Assembly (NCBI RefSeq): GCF_905475465.1
Contig: NC_062237.1
Span: 11,518,501 to 11,582,500, forward strand
Length of the DNA stretch: 64,000 nt
Direction: 5' to 3'
From: Pieris napi
Taxonomy: Eukaryota; Arthropoda; Insecta; Lepidoptera; Pieridae
Each line of letters begins with the position of its first letter. Positions within the stretch are counted from its first letter, which is position 1. The position numbers and the translations under genes were made by a program. A model generated the notes under the pieces. The model was given only the letters and a program-made list of their open reading frames with translations. It was not told the DNA's origin and made no database searches. This document shows positions 27,401 to 32,925 of the stretch, piece by piece.

Positions 27401-30400
27401 ATGTCTCCTTACATTACAGCATACATACATTTTAACAGAAAAAAAATAAGCAATTTAGTTATTCTTAATAAAGTTTAGGAATACACGTTATATAAAATAC
27501 AATTGTAAAACTCACAATAACTATTAACAACGAACAAAATATATAACGTTAATAAATGAACCTTTTTGTATATATATATATGTATTCTTTGGCTTTAGTA
27601 TAATTATTTTTGGTATATATAATTCAGTTAGGTGTATAAGTAAGAATGTAATAAATAACAATAAAGACATTAGGTTAATAAATAGTGACTACACGTGAAT
27701 GATGTCATTCGGCCATTAGGAAGCTTGGTTCGCCTACTGCGTAATTGTGTAGTCATAGGAAGAAAAATAGATAAAGTACAGCAGAAGTAATGGCCTAGCG
27801 CAGTGTTCCCCAACGTGGGGCCCATGCCATGGGGCAATTTGATTGTTAAGGGGGGCAATCGAAATCAGCTGGATTTAACACAACGTAGATACTTGAGACT
27901 GATCTCTGTGCATAAAGCGCAAGGATCTCAAAGCTCAAGCTAAATGAATATAGAAAATCTTTATTAAAATTAGTTGGAATTTGAATTATAGTTTTTCATT
28001 ACTTATTGTTTCGATAACAATTTCCTAGTAATATCTTCCTAAAATCTATCAAGTGAATAATTCAATTTTTTTATGTATAAATTATGTATGTTAATAGTTG
28101 TACGCGTTGGCACAAAAGTAAACACTGGCTGACTATAAAGTCAACTTTGAAGTCGAACGTTCTAATCAAGGACCAATGGACATTCTATGTGGGCAATTAA
28201 CATTCGTATTAAGAAAACGTAATTAAACCGGCATGCTTTTAGACCCTTACATCCAACGGTCCAGCACAAATAACAAGAAACACAGTGAAATATCAGACCA
28301 AGAGAAATTGTTGTAGCGCCATTGTTATTTTTTATTAATACAGCACAATCAAAATATTCCAAATATATTTTGTAAATAATACCGTCAATATTAACCTAGT
28401 GAAGTAATTACAGCAATAGGCGCATTGGGAAGGCCCTACTATCGCTAAGTCATGAATCATGAATGTTCTAGAACTTGCCAAGTATTCGTATAAAAATAAA
28501 TAAATCATTGGCGCTACAACCTTTTAAGGGCATCAGATTTTTGTATCTGTTTCATGATCATTTGACAATCTAATAGGCAAGTAGGTGATCAGCCTTCTGT
28601 GCCTGACACATGTCGACTTTTTGGGTCTAAGGCAAGCCGGTTTCCTCACGATGTTTTCCTTCAGTGTTCGAGCGATTGATAGAAGTCCAATGATGCACAG
28701 TCGGGGATAGAACCTACGACCTCAGGGATGAGAGTCGCACGCTGAAGCCACTAGGCTCAACACTGCTCTGTTAATTTAAATAATATTGTTTAAAATTTGA
28801 CAAAAAAAATATAATCATATTTTTAAATTTTTTATTTTTGTTTAGCTACCTCGGACAAAGAATTAGTCTAGTGATTCAAAGGGGGAACGCTGCCAGTATC
28901 TTCGGAACCTTACCTAAAGGGACTCCTTTTAATAATATATTTTAGTTTATGTTAAGGTTAGTTATTTATTTTATTATTAAAGTTATTCATATATATTTAA
29001 TGTCAGTGTACATTGTGTTACCTAAATGAATATTGTTTAATATTTATTTACTCGTACATACTATTTTACTACATATAACCAAAAACATTGTTTCATAGAT
29101 AATTTTGTTCCTCATTTATTTAATTCGTGATATGAAAAAAACAACTGCATATACGTATAGTATGAAATTTAATAGCTTGTGCAGCGGAGAAACGAAATGG
29201 CGACCAAATTTAGAATGAATAAGGCTATTTGGACTAAGCTAATTAGAATTTAATGCTTATTCTTAAACATCATTAGCCTTAATTTGTTTTGTTCCATTTA
29301 TTCATATACAAGAGTGATAAGGAAAAACACTGTTTATGTATTTGACGCTTATAGAACGTTTCGTCATGATCTTAGAACAACGTCGGATTTGAAAAAAATC
29401 CAAAATCCACTTTTTATCATATTTAGATACTACATTGCCTAAACATTACTACGTCTACATAAAAATTCTGTGTTTTAAATTTCAAATTAATCAGTCGGTA
29501 AAGTGACGGCTTATAAACGGCTGATAGAAACATGTGATTTTTCTAGAAAACTAAGTAATTTAGTCTTATTATTTTTATTTTGTTTAAAAAAAAACCCATT
29601 TGTTTGCTTGTATGCCAATTTTCATAATAACAGAATATGAATTAAAATAATTATGACAAAAACTAAAATGGTTATATTATTTTTAAATTGCTGCCCTGTA
29701 AAGTTTACTATTTGTCAGATCCGTCACTATTCTACGACTATGACGGTTTATTAATGTAGCGTATTTATTTTTAATGGAGTATTTTTTTTCTCATTGTAGT
29801 TCTGTTACCCAACGAAGTGTTAAATTAACAATTGTATTGTATTTAAAGGCACATCTAATTTAGTCAAAGATGTATGTAATCTATGGCCCAAGATCTAAGG
29901 TCGTAGTCAATAAATAAAAATAAATCAGTGGCGCTACAACCTCTTTAGGTCTTGGCCTCAGATTTCTGAATCTGTTTCGTGATCATTTTTAAATCTAATA
30001 GGCAAGTAGGTGATCAGCCTCCAGTGCCTGACACACGCCGTCGACTTTTTGTGTCTAAGGTATGTTGGTTACCTCACGATGTTTTCCTTCACCGTTCGAG
30101 CAAATGTTAAATGCGCACATAGAAAGTCCATTGGTGCACAGCCGGGGTCGAACCTACGACCTCAGGTATGAGAGTCGCACGCTGAAGCCATTAGGCCAAC
30201 ACTGCTCGTAAGGTCGTAGTCAGCTGCTAAAATAATTCTGAGTCACCTGCGACCAATAGACTATAAACACGCGAATGAAAATAACAGATTACAAATCTGG
30301 TATTAAATTATTCTGTTTATAATTACTAACATACTTTTTGCCAGAAACTTCCACTAACTTCTTTTGTCAAAATCCTTCTTTTGAAAAGGGAGCGTTCAAG

Positions 30401-32340
30401 TATTACGTAACGAATTTTGGAGGGAGGGGGGTTCTCTTGTAAAATGTTACGATACGGGGCGGGGATTGAATTACGCGTTATTGTTAATATTATTTTCGAC
30501 TTTTCAGTACTTTACACCACATAATTGTAACTCTTAGGAATAGACTCACTGGGTGGTCACGAAACGTTTTACTATACTTGGGTACAGAAAAACGTTACGG
30601 CGCGTTACATTGGTCAATAATCTCCAAAAATTGCGTGACGTAATACTTGAACGCTCCCTAAGCAAAAATGCTAAATTGCACTAACATTAACCCTGTTGAT
30701 AACAGATATTTGACGCTGGAACTGCATACAGCTACACTGAGTCAAGAATGTTCGGTAATAGGTTACATTCCAGCTAACGACCCGTTAATCATTAACATAA
30801 ACCGTAAAGTATGGAGTATACATAACGAACCTAATAATTAAATAGCCCATCTCGTTCTTACACTATAAGTTCGAAAAGGATATAGCTATGTGATTCATAG
30901 ACTGGGCGACCTTGGCGTTACCTCACTCAGAATAGAGTGTAGAGTCCAATATTTTGATTTTAAATAGCAGAACAGTAATTGTTTAAAATCTATGGTTTTC
31001 CACATTACATTAGAAAAACGATAAAATTATTAATTTTCTTAAAGTAGGATTATTATATATATTTTAGGCAATATATCAACCTGATTGTCGATAAAAAAAC
31101 TACAATATATAGAGTTAGATATACCTAATTTATGCTATCTTTACGACTAATGTTTTAATATTAAATATGTCGGTAAATTAATTTCGAAATATTATCATAT
31201 GAATTTTTATTATGTATTTAACTCTTTTAAGCTGATTTCTAAACAATATATCCGAATGCTGTATTATGTTGATATAAACTCATTAATTGTAATTTTACTG
31301 CGCAAATGGGTTATTGCGTTTCAGAATACCAAAGCTCGCGTCTGTGGAAACCGAAATTATTTTCAAGGATCACTCCACTCACTATTGACTTAAAAATAGA
31401 TACAACATATTTACATTTTGCGCAATTGTTTATAAGAGGAATAAGAGCTAAAGTGAAATAGTATCACAGCCGGTGGGTAAACAAAACAATTACGAATAAA
31501 AAAAACGAATATTTTTAAATAGTATAGCTATACAAAATTGTCTATAACGACATAGAGAAAAACATTACGAAAAAAAATCAGTTTAACATGTGATACCTAA
31601 ACATAAAATTTATTTATTTATAGAATTCCAGATGTGTAAGTATGAATTCACGCGTTATCTCTATAATGAGTATGATGGGATAATAATAAAATTATTTATA
31701 AACATCGTAAATATCAATTAATTAATAGTTAGTTTGTCACGTAAACTGGGCATGATAGTTTGATCTACCTATTAAAACTTAATTACCGATAAAATGATGT
31801 GTTTTTTATTGGCTGTCCACGAATTTGTCTGCGTAGAAGTGTAAAATAAGAAGAAGAGATGTCATAATTGGTTAGTTAATATAAAAAGTTCCCGATAGAG
31901 ATGCTTTAGAAATTATAGCTAATGATACTTTTGCTAGGAATATTTAAGTTTCGTATATTGTAACTAGTCTCTTCTCAGTATGTCGCAGTTTTACGAAATG
32001 TGTTAAACTTTTATCTTTAATCCTAGCTTATTTTAAAGTAAAAATTCGTTACAACTGTAACGAAAGGTATAATAGTTATTCGCGTTAATAAAATAAAAAT
32101 ATGAGTCTGCATGACATCGTTATTATGAAATATTTACATATTTGACATGCATTTCAAACTTGAAAAATGTGGCTACTTCTAAAGTTATTACTACCAGTAA
32201 TTACTATAATTAACTACGTATTTATATTTTAAAGAATTCATGCTAACTCACCGTTTCAATCAATATTTGCATGAAATACAATTTAATCGAATAAACAATA
32301 TTAAAATTAAACATTTCTCACCTGCGATTCCGCTGAACAT
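345..32340 (-). CDS. Multi-exon gene for a long 11-mer/33-mer amphipathic-repeat protein (perilipin-4-like or LEA-like architecture)
   Basis: Rebuilt from GT-AG signals. Coding exons in transcript order: 32322-32340, 15152-15331, 13284-13418, 10053-10118, 9052-9138, 8580-8666, 7762-7827, 7521-7562, 6534-6620, 5938-6036, 5782-5868, 5651-5716, 5200-5286, 5029-5127, 4872-4958, 4705-4803, 4486-4638, 4314-4400, 4119-4217, 3960-4046, 3795-3893, 3188-3274, 3024-3122, 2853-2888, 2476-2583, 1302-1495, 345-434. They sum to 2532 nt: 843 residues plus stop, with no internal stop. Residues about 112-701 are tandem repeats of 29 or 33 residues, typically starting D-[TS]-V-[TS]-[SN]-T and ending G-[ST]-A-K. 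The 33-mer is three 11-mers; the 29-mer lacks four residues of the first. Every junction codon is split G|AY or G|AR (phase 1) except the last intron (phase 0). There is no signal peptide or membrane segment. The low-complexity T/V/A/K 11-mer pattern is that of helices lying on lipid droplets or membranes; that function is inference. I cannot name the orthologue. Confidence 0.8.
614..1125. mobile_element. TIR element (MITE-like) carrying a LINE fragment
   Basis: Perfect 25-bp inverted ends beginning GGGGCCGTTCAAGTATTACG, with TA on each outer side. It lies in the last intron of the repeat-protein gene. The inside at about 735-900 encodes a piece of reverse transcriptase rather than a DNA transposase. 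Confidence 0.8.
735..900 (+). pseudogene. Non-LTR retrotransposon reverse-transcriptase fragment
   Basis: Translates with one frame break to HAAIIAYHGYVASVLRYG, ILLWGNS and LLRKKCIRAIMG. The YG-x-x-LWG and KKCIRA motifs are typical of the RT C-terminal part of Jockey/CR1-like LINEs. It is broken by stops and is only a relic. Confidence 0.7.
1302..1495 (-). CDS. Post-repeat charged-helix exon
   Basis: Encodes AAVEESKKAAEKAAADAS, then HSTVDNTLKRMEAAADEG and LKNAGHVVDGKLKDADKY. It is longer and more charged than the array and still contains one STVDNT core. It ends in phase 0 at a GTAAGT donor, the only phase switch in the gene. Confidence 0.85.
1940..2390. mobile_element. MITE with GTCAGGTGGGG ends
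   Basis: Inverted ends GTCAGGTGGGG(G)TAAATGC at 1940 and 2390, one base longer on the left, flanked by TATA-containing sequence as for Tc1/mariner-type targets. About 450 bp, no coding potential. It lies in an intron of the repeat-protein gene. Confidence 0.65.
3311..3770. repeat. Element with palindromic AGAAGT-n-ACTTCT ends, copy 1
   Basis: Left end carries AGAAGTGAAACTTC, right end AGAAGTTTCACTTC. The inside has a CTCTCTCAATCG-rich stretch that recurs inverted near 43560-43610. It sits in an intron of the repeat-protein gene and its right end is 24 bp from exon 3795-3893. Confidence 0.5.
4486..4638 (-). CDS. Expanded 51-residue repeat exon
   Basis: This exon holds the usual 7-residue start (DTVVHAV), then three near-identical 11-mers (DTTKSVAQGAV, DTTKTAAQSAV, DTTKSVAQNIV), then EKGTSLVGTAR. 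It equals a 29-mer plus two extra 11-mers. Between the first and third VDTTKSVAQ copies four of nine codons differ, all silently, so the protein unit has been kept while the DNA drifted. Confidence 0.85.
6179..6475. repeat. Element with palindromic ends, copy 2 (partial)
   Basis: Begins GTGCGTGTACTTATGTACGC followed by AGAAGTTATACTTCTT. About 290 bp match 26753-27030 nearly base for base. The right palindromic end is missing here. Confidence 0.65.
6966..7030 (-). pseudogene. Decayed repeat exon
   Basis: Minus-strand translation SSTIKVAQNTVHSVFNTS then a stop. The SST, KVAQ and spacing follow the array consensus, but the D-S-T core is deleted, the stop is in frame and no donor follows. It is a dead copy of a cassette between exons 7521-7562 and 6534-6620. 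Confidence 0.55.
7037..7465. repeat. Element with palindromic ends, copy 3
   Basis: Left GTGCGTGTACTAGTGTACAC with AGAAGTGAAACTTCTT; right AAAGAAGTTTCACTTC. The middle contains three GACGCGTAAC-type iterations near 7370-7410. Intron of the repeat-protein gene. Confidence 0.55.
7521..7562 (-). CDS. Very short 14-residue repeat exon
   Basis: Reads VDDNCGKGYLDSVK between an AACAG acceptor and a GTAAAA donor, in phase 1-1. Only the last 11-mer of the repeat remains recognisable. It may be skipped or dying; removing it leaves the frame intact. Confidence 0.5.
7762..7827 (-). CDS. Short 22-residue repeat exon (divergent)
   Basis: Reads VGTSYTVKNTK then DDNKSYFDTAK, exactly two 11-mers, ending in the usual SYxDTAK. 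A second acceptor at 7810-7811 would give 16 residues in the same frame; I prefer the 66-nt form because exons 5651-5716 and 10053-10118 are also 66 nt. Confidence 0.6.
8030..8160 (+). pseudogene. Retrotransposon ORF C-terminus, copy 1
   Basis: Frame gives TKRIALQQVNSASITATL, a degraded version of the peptide IAIQRGNAASVKGTLP seen better at 25300. A VDNTGDP motif upstream is shared as well. I infer the C-terminal end of a LINE polyprotein. Confidence 0.45.
10559..10925. mobile_element. MITE with CGTCATARTCGTAGAA ends, copy 1
   Basis: 16-bp inverted ends at 10559-10574 and 10910-10925. About 370 bp, no ORF. A second copy, with a diverged left end, is at 29362-29745. Confidence 0.65.
11307..11612. 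mobile_element. Foldback element with about 110-bp arms
   Basis: Arms 11307-11418 and 11501-11612 are reverse complements with only a few mismatches; each contains CTATCTCGCGAGATT and GTATTATTATTCGGTAG. A loop of about 80 nt remains. No coding potential. It lies in a sense intron of the repeat-protein gene, so the pre-mRNA would contain the hairpin. Confidence 0.8.
11631..11850 (-). mobile_element. Helitron-like end, cut by mariner
   Basis: Starts CTAG at 11631 preceded by A, followed by CAAACTCGGCGAACTCCG and TTTCGCC, the minus-strand 3' terminus of this group. The other end runs into the left end of the mariner. Confidence 0.5.
11851..13126 (+). mobile_element. mariner transposon, inactive
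   Basis: 1276 bp with inverted ends (T)TAGGTTGGGGAAAAAG and TA duplicated outside at 11849-11850 and 13127-13128. One transposase gene lies inside. It is inserted in the intron between exons 13284-13418 and 10053-10118 of the repeat-protein gene, in the opposite orientation. Confidence 0.92.
12033..13007 (+). pseudogene. mariner transposase, broken
   Basis: ATG at 12033 is followed by a stop at the tenth codon. An N-terminal helix-turn-helix part includes VAQIWFKRFQSGNFDVKD and ISSYDVAEERGIDHKT. The catalytic part shows ITDDEKWITYD, HHDNARPHTS and YSPDLAPSDFHLF, with exactly 34 residues between the second and third aspartates (D,D34D). Lesions: early stop, a frameshift near 12110, another near 12400, and a stop at 12675-12677 between ELYC and QLMRL. 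It cannot make transposase. Confidence 0.9.
13284..13418 (-). CDS. Pre-repeat exon of the repeat-protein gene
   Basis: Codes 45 residues: ASETKQSAIDALDKELSK, then AGEAKDAAAKAVADGKK and VVDTTK. The last residues already carry the VDTTK core of the array. It is symmetric (phase 1-1) and lies just right of the mariner insertion. Confidence 0.85.
13481..13692 (+). mobile_element. Helitron-like non-autonomous element, family A copy 1
   Basis: Starts TCTTTATATATATAATTC after an A and ends GGGTCCACTAG before a T, the A/T target and TC...CTAG ends of Helitrons. The inside contains GGGGATCTGGGAATGG. The same 212-221 bp unit recurs at 17616-17836 (minus) and 45665-45885 (plus). Confidence 0.65.
13857..14110. 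mobile_element. MITE family G, copy 1
   Basis: Right end ATACTTGAACGCTCCC; left end is a decayed GACAGCGTTCATTTATTACG. TAA is duplicated on both sides (13854-13856, 14111-14113). A 10-bp G-run follows the left end. Confidence 0.7.
14111..15151. other. AT-rich intron sequence without identified features
   Basis: Intron between the 180-nt and 135-nt exons of the repeat-protein gene. I see only AT-rich sequence and no motif that I recognise. Confidence 0.5.
15152..15331 (-). CDS. N-terminal charged-helix exon of the repeat-protein gene
   Basis: Adds about 60 residues beginning GAFRSIGEKTASLFERKKK, then an E/A/K/Q-rich helix with AEQLAQEKAAEAAHVVEEQ and GELIAGAEKSANDAAN. It is more charged than the repeats downstream and has no threonine 11-mer. 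Acceptor CTTCTAG and donor GTATCT fit, phase 1 on both sides. Confidence 0.85.
15684..15960 (-). mobile_element. Helitron-like element, family C copy
   Basis: Contains CTGCCCCCGCGGACTTCG and TTTCGCCTTAATATG, then ACATTTTGCTACCCCATAG. The same unit occurs at 44665-44970, 55396-55510 and inverted at 49860-50010. The CTAG end has decayed here. Confidence 0.45.
16031..16260 (-). mobile_element. LINE 3'-end fragment, family D copy 1
   Basis: Carries TTTTACATTTACTGCC, AAATCAAGGGCGTAGAATGG and CTCCGCCACTATTTTTAATC. Related copies lie at 26170-26412, 40578-40845 and, inverted, 60405-60640. The plus copy at 60 kb ends in TTGAATTTTT-like sequence typical of a LINE tail. Confidence 0.55.
16569..16800 (+). 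mobile_element. Possible Helitron-like 5' end
   Basis: Begins TCTTAATATATATAAATT after an A, followed by GTGTCACGTTGTTTGTCCG. The 3' terminus was not found, so the right limit is approximate. Confidence 0.35.
17219..17345 (+). repeat. Dispersed LINE-like repeat, family E copy
   Basis: Contains GGGCAGGAGGCTCATCTG, AAGTGATACCGCCCATGG and GCGTTGCCGGCC then AAGAATTGGTACGCTC. Related pieces: 36868-36972 and 40128-40260 (minus), 41092-41232 and 43355-43440 (plus). Confidence 0.6.
17616..17836 (-). mobile_element. Helitron-like element, family A copy 2
   Basis: Reverse complement of the 13481-13692 unit with both ends intact: CTAG at 17616-17619 preceded by A, and TCTTTA ending at 17836 followed by T. 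Confidence 0.65.
18500..18660 (-). pseudogene. LINE reverse-transcriptase C-terminal fragment
   Basis: Minus-strand frame reads FLPPTTMWNQLPASHRFS, the conserved end of Jockey-like RT ORFs. The same PPTTMWNQLP peptide recurs on the plus strand near 47905. The block is GC-rich compared with its surroundings. Confidence 0.6.
18668..18767. mobile_element. Tiny MITE with perfect 24-bp inverted ends
   Basis: 18668-18691 and 18744-18767 are exact reverse complements (CAGCCCTGCGATTCTGTAAC...). Total 100 bp, half of it TIR. No clear target duplication. Confidence 0.75.
19136..19310 (-). mobile_element. Helitron-like end, family B
   Basis: CTAG at 19136-19139 preceded by A, then CGGCCCGTCCCGGCTTCG and CACGGG. 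On the minus strand this is a hairpin followed by CTAG-T. The other end was not identified. Confidence 0.5.
19979..20026. repeat. Perfect 19-bp inverted repeat
   Basis: CCTATTTACTTCGATATAT at 19979-19997 and its exact complement at 20008-20026, with a 10-nt spacer, right at the left edge of the LINE fragment. Confidence 0.8.
20028..20605 (+). pseudogene. LINE 3'-terminal fragment with microsatellite tail
   Basis: Frames give AQKKCIRAICGANCLDS, VPLFKKLKILSLPC, then RSRHEEKLAVPKINLELF and MAIKVYNKLPKELKDLP up to a stop near 20412. This is the C-terminal end of a CR1/Jockey-like RT protein. The sequence ends in an (ATT)n tail at about 20590-20605, as expected for a 3' end copied by target-primed reverse transcription. 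Truncated at the 5' side. Confidence 0.75.
21235..21282. repeat. Near-perfect palindrome, 23-bp arms
   Basis: Arm 21235-21257 (TTCCCAAACTGCAATATATC...) and its exact complement 21260-21282 separated by two T. A third partial copy, TTGCAGTTTGGGAA, follows directly. Confidence 0.9.
21441..21764 (-). mobile_element. Helitron-like element, family B complete copy
   Basis: Minus strand starts TCTTAATATATATATTTC after A and ends with a hairpin (GGCAAACGACGTTTGCC) followed by CAGCTAG and T. It shares the 5' GGGGATCTGGGAATGG segment with family A but has a different 3' end. Confidence 0.7.
21830..22000 (+). mobile_element. tRNA-derived SINE, 5'-truncated
   Basis: Body sequence GCTGATCACCTACTTGCC, CAGATTCAGAAATCTAAGG and GGTTGTAACGCCACTG. 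The tRNA-like head is missing. Confidence 0.65.
22306..22610. mobile_element. MITE family G, copy 2
   Basis: Ends GGGAGCGTTCAAGTATTACG and ATACTTGAACGCTCCC, TAA duplicated at 22303-22305 and 22611-22613. A run of about 20 C follows the left end at roughly 22355-22374. Confidence 0.85.
22697..22980 (+). mobile_element. hAT-like fragment with CAGTGTTTCCCAACGTGGGG-type end, copy 1
   Basis: Left end AGTGTTTCCCAACGTGGGG then GGGGGGCAATTTGATTG and AAATCAGCTGG. A second copy begins at 27801. The right terminus was not resolved. Confidence 0.5.
22992..23380 (+). mobile_element. Helitron-like element, GCGGGCGCG type
   Basis: Starts near 22992 with TCTATATATCTATATATA and ends GCGGGCGCGAAACGGCTAG before T. 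Contains TTTCACGCCTAAACCACTG. Helitron-style TC start and CTAG end. Confidence 0.6.
23697..23895 (+). mobile_element. tRNA-derived SINE, diverged
   Basis: Head with CCTGAGGTCGTAGGTTCGATC (B-box-like GGTTCGATC), then CACCAATGGACTTTC and TCGAACGGCGAAGGAA. The tail is shortened. Confidence 0.65.
24231..24608. mobile_element. hAT-type MITE with exact 8-bp target duplication
   Basis: 378 bp, ends CAGTGGCGTAGCTA (14 bp perfect). The 8-bp duplication GCTATACT lies at 24223-24230 and 24609-24616 with no mismatch. GC-rich GGGGCC stretches near both ends, no transposase. Confidence 0.92.
25240..25350 (+). pseudogene. Retrotransposon ORF C-terminus, copy 2
   Basis: Contains VDSTGDP in one frame and SIAIQRGNAASVKGTLPQ in another. 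Related relics: 8030-8160, 28848-28925, 55300-55360 and, inverted, 59430-59510. Probably the end of a LINE polyprotein. Confidence 0.5.
26170..26412 (-). mobile_element. LINE 3'-end fragment, family D copy 2
   Basis: Contains TTTTACATTTAGTGCCAG, CTCCGCCACTCTTTTTAATC and ends CATTACACCATGACA. Confidence 0.55.
26753..27110. repeat. Element with palindromic ends, copy 4 (complete)
   Basis: Left GTGCGTGTACTTATGTACGC and AGAAGTTATACTTCTT; right GCGCCTAAAGAAGTATAAC. The left 280 bp match 6179-6475. Confidence 0.65.
27801..28090 (+). mobile_element. hAT-like fragment, copy 2
   Basis: Begins CAGTGTTCCCCAACGTGGGG and shares CAATTTGATTG and AAATCAGCTGG with 22697-22980. Confidence 0.5.
28500..28771 (-). 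mobile_element. tRNA-derived SINE, near full length
   Basis: Minus strand: CAGAGCAGTGTTGAGCCTAG head, CCTGAGGTCGTAGGTTC B-box region, SINE body with GGCTGATCACCTACTTGCC, and tail before an A-rich end. Confidence 0.75.
28848..28925 (+). pseudogene. Retrotransposon ORF C-terminus, copy 3
   Basis: Frame reads LGQRISLVIQRGNAAS then IFGTLPKGTPF, the clearest copy of this peptide. Confidence 0.5.
29362..29745. mobile_element. MITE with CGTCATARTCGTAGAA ends, copy 2
   Basis: Left CGTCATGATCTTAGAA, right TTCTACGACTATGACG; the inside aligns along most of its length with 10559-10925. Confidence 0.65.
29925..30207 (-). mobile_element. tRNA-derived SINE, full length
   Basis: Minus strand: GAGCAGTGTTGGCCTAATGG head, GAGGTCGTAGGTTCGACCCC, body, and CCACTGATTTATTTTTATT tail. 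Best preserved of the set with 39322-39585. Confidence 0.8.
30388..30658. mobile_element. MITE family G, copy 3
   Basis: Ends GGGAGCGTTCAAGTATTACG and ATACTTGAACGCTCCC; target bases are AAA on the left and TAA on the right, so the duplication is imperfect. Contains GGTGGTCACGAAACGTTTTA. Confidence 0.8.
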
Positions 32341-32364
32341 TTTTCTAGTTTTAAAGAATTGTGC
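32322..32364 (-). CDS. Start exon of the repeat-protein gene
   Basis: Reading leftwards, a pyrimidine-rich stretch ending in CAG at 32365-32366 is followed by a short leader and ATG at 32338-32340. It encodes MFSGIA and the first base of a split glycine codon before a GTGAG donor. The next coding exon is 17 kb away, but the phases match. This start is chosen because it is the only ATG before a consensus donor that joins in frame to exon 15152-15331. Confidence 0.75.
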
Positions 32365-32447
32365 CTGGGCAAAAATCACAATCAACACAAATTAATATAA
32401 GTTATAATAAACGCTTAGTTAAGATTTTACAAAAATAAATCCCTAAC

Positions 32448-32500
32448 CTTCAGAGTATGGAATTCGAGCACTATTTGTTCACTGACTGAGTAACACACAA
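32448..32500 (-). other. Likely non-coding first exon of the repeat-protein gene
   Basis: On the minus strand the segment ends ...CTCTGAAG followed by a GTTAGG donor at 32447, about 80 bp before the acceptor of the ATG exon. The right boundary (transcription start) cannot be fixed. A TCAGT initiator-like motif lies near 32485 and a TATATATA run near 32631-32643. Confidence 0.4.
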
Positions 32501-32925
32501 GCCACAAGGACGAGCCGGGCAAGTTGGGCAAGTACCAAGATGATCAATTCCAGTTATTTTTATCTCTGACGTCATTCCTAAAAACGTTTCGTTTTAACGG
32601 ATAAAATAGGTATTGTATTATAAATCAAACCACTATATATATAGTAGTAGTATATAATAGCTCATCGTTATATTTTAAGTTAATATTTGTATTGAATATA
32701 CGACTGAATATGATATGTTGAAAATTATAAATTCTATCTACGACGTAACGGAACGTAAATGTCAACAAAGTATCAAATTGACAGTTCACAGTGATACTGT
32801 GTCCTGCGAACGGTTGCTTAGCAACTAAACAATATTTTACTTCGATAAACACCAAACAAATGAAATATAAAATCGTTACTTTGGTCTTTGCGAGTATTTT
32901 GTAAAAACACTTATTGAACATGTGA
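32501..32925. promoter_or_regulatory. Shared divergent promoter region
   Basis: About 0.4 kb separates the first exon of the minus-strand repeat-protein gene from the start codon of the plus-strand CEP131 homologue. It includes the X-box at 32813-32825 and a TATATATA run at about 32633-32642. Transcription starts are not visible. Confidence 0.55.
32813..32825. promoter_or_regulatory. RFX X-box
   Basis: GTTGCTTAGCAAC, two perfect 5-bp half-sites around a 3-bp centre, fits the RFX consensus. It lies 100 bp before the ATG of the CEP131/dilatory homologue. RFX factors are known drivers of ciliary genes. Confidence 0.75.

Larger units (their letters stand above)
15332..32321 (-). other. 17-kb intron of the repeat-protein gene, repeat-filled
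   Basis: No exon with array-like coding could be found here. Identified content is listed separately: Helitron-like pieces, LINE ends, SINEs, a hAT element and MITEs. The rest (for example 25500-26100, 27300-27750, 30670-32300) is AT-rich and shows nothing I can name. Confidence 0.6.
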
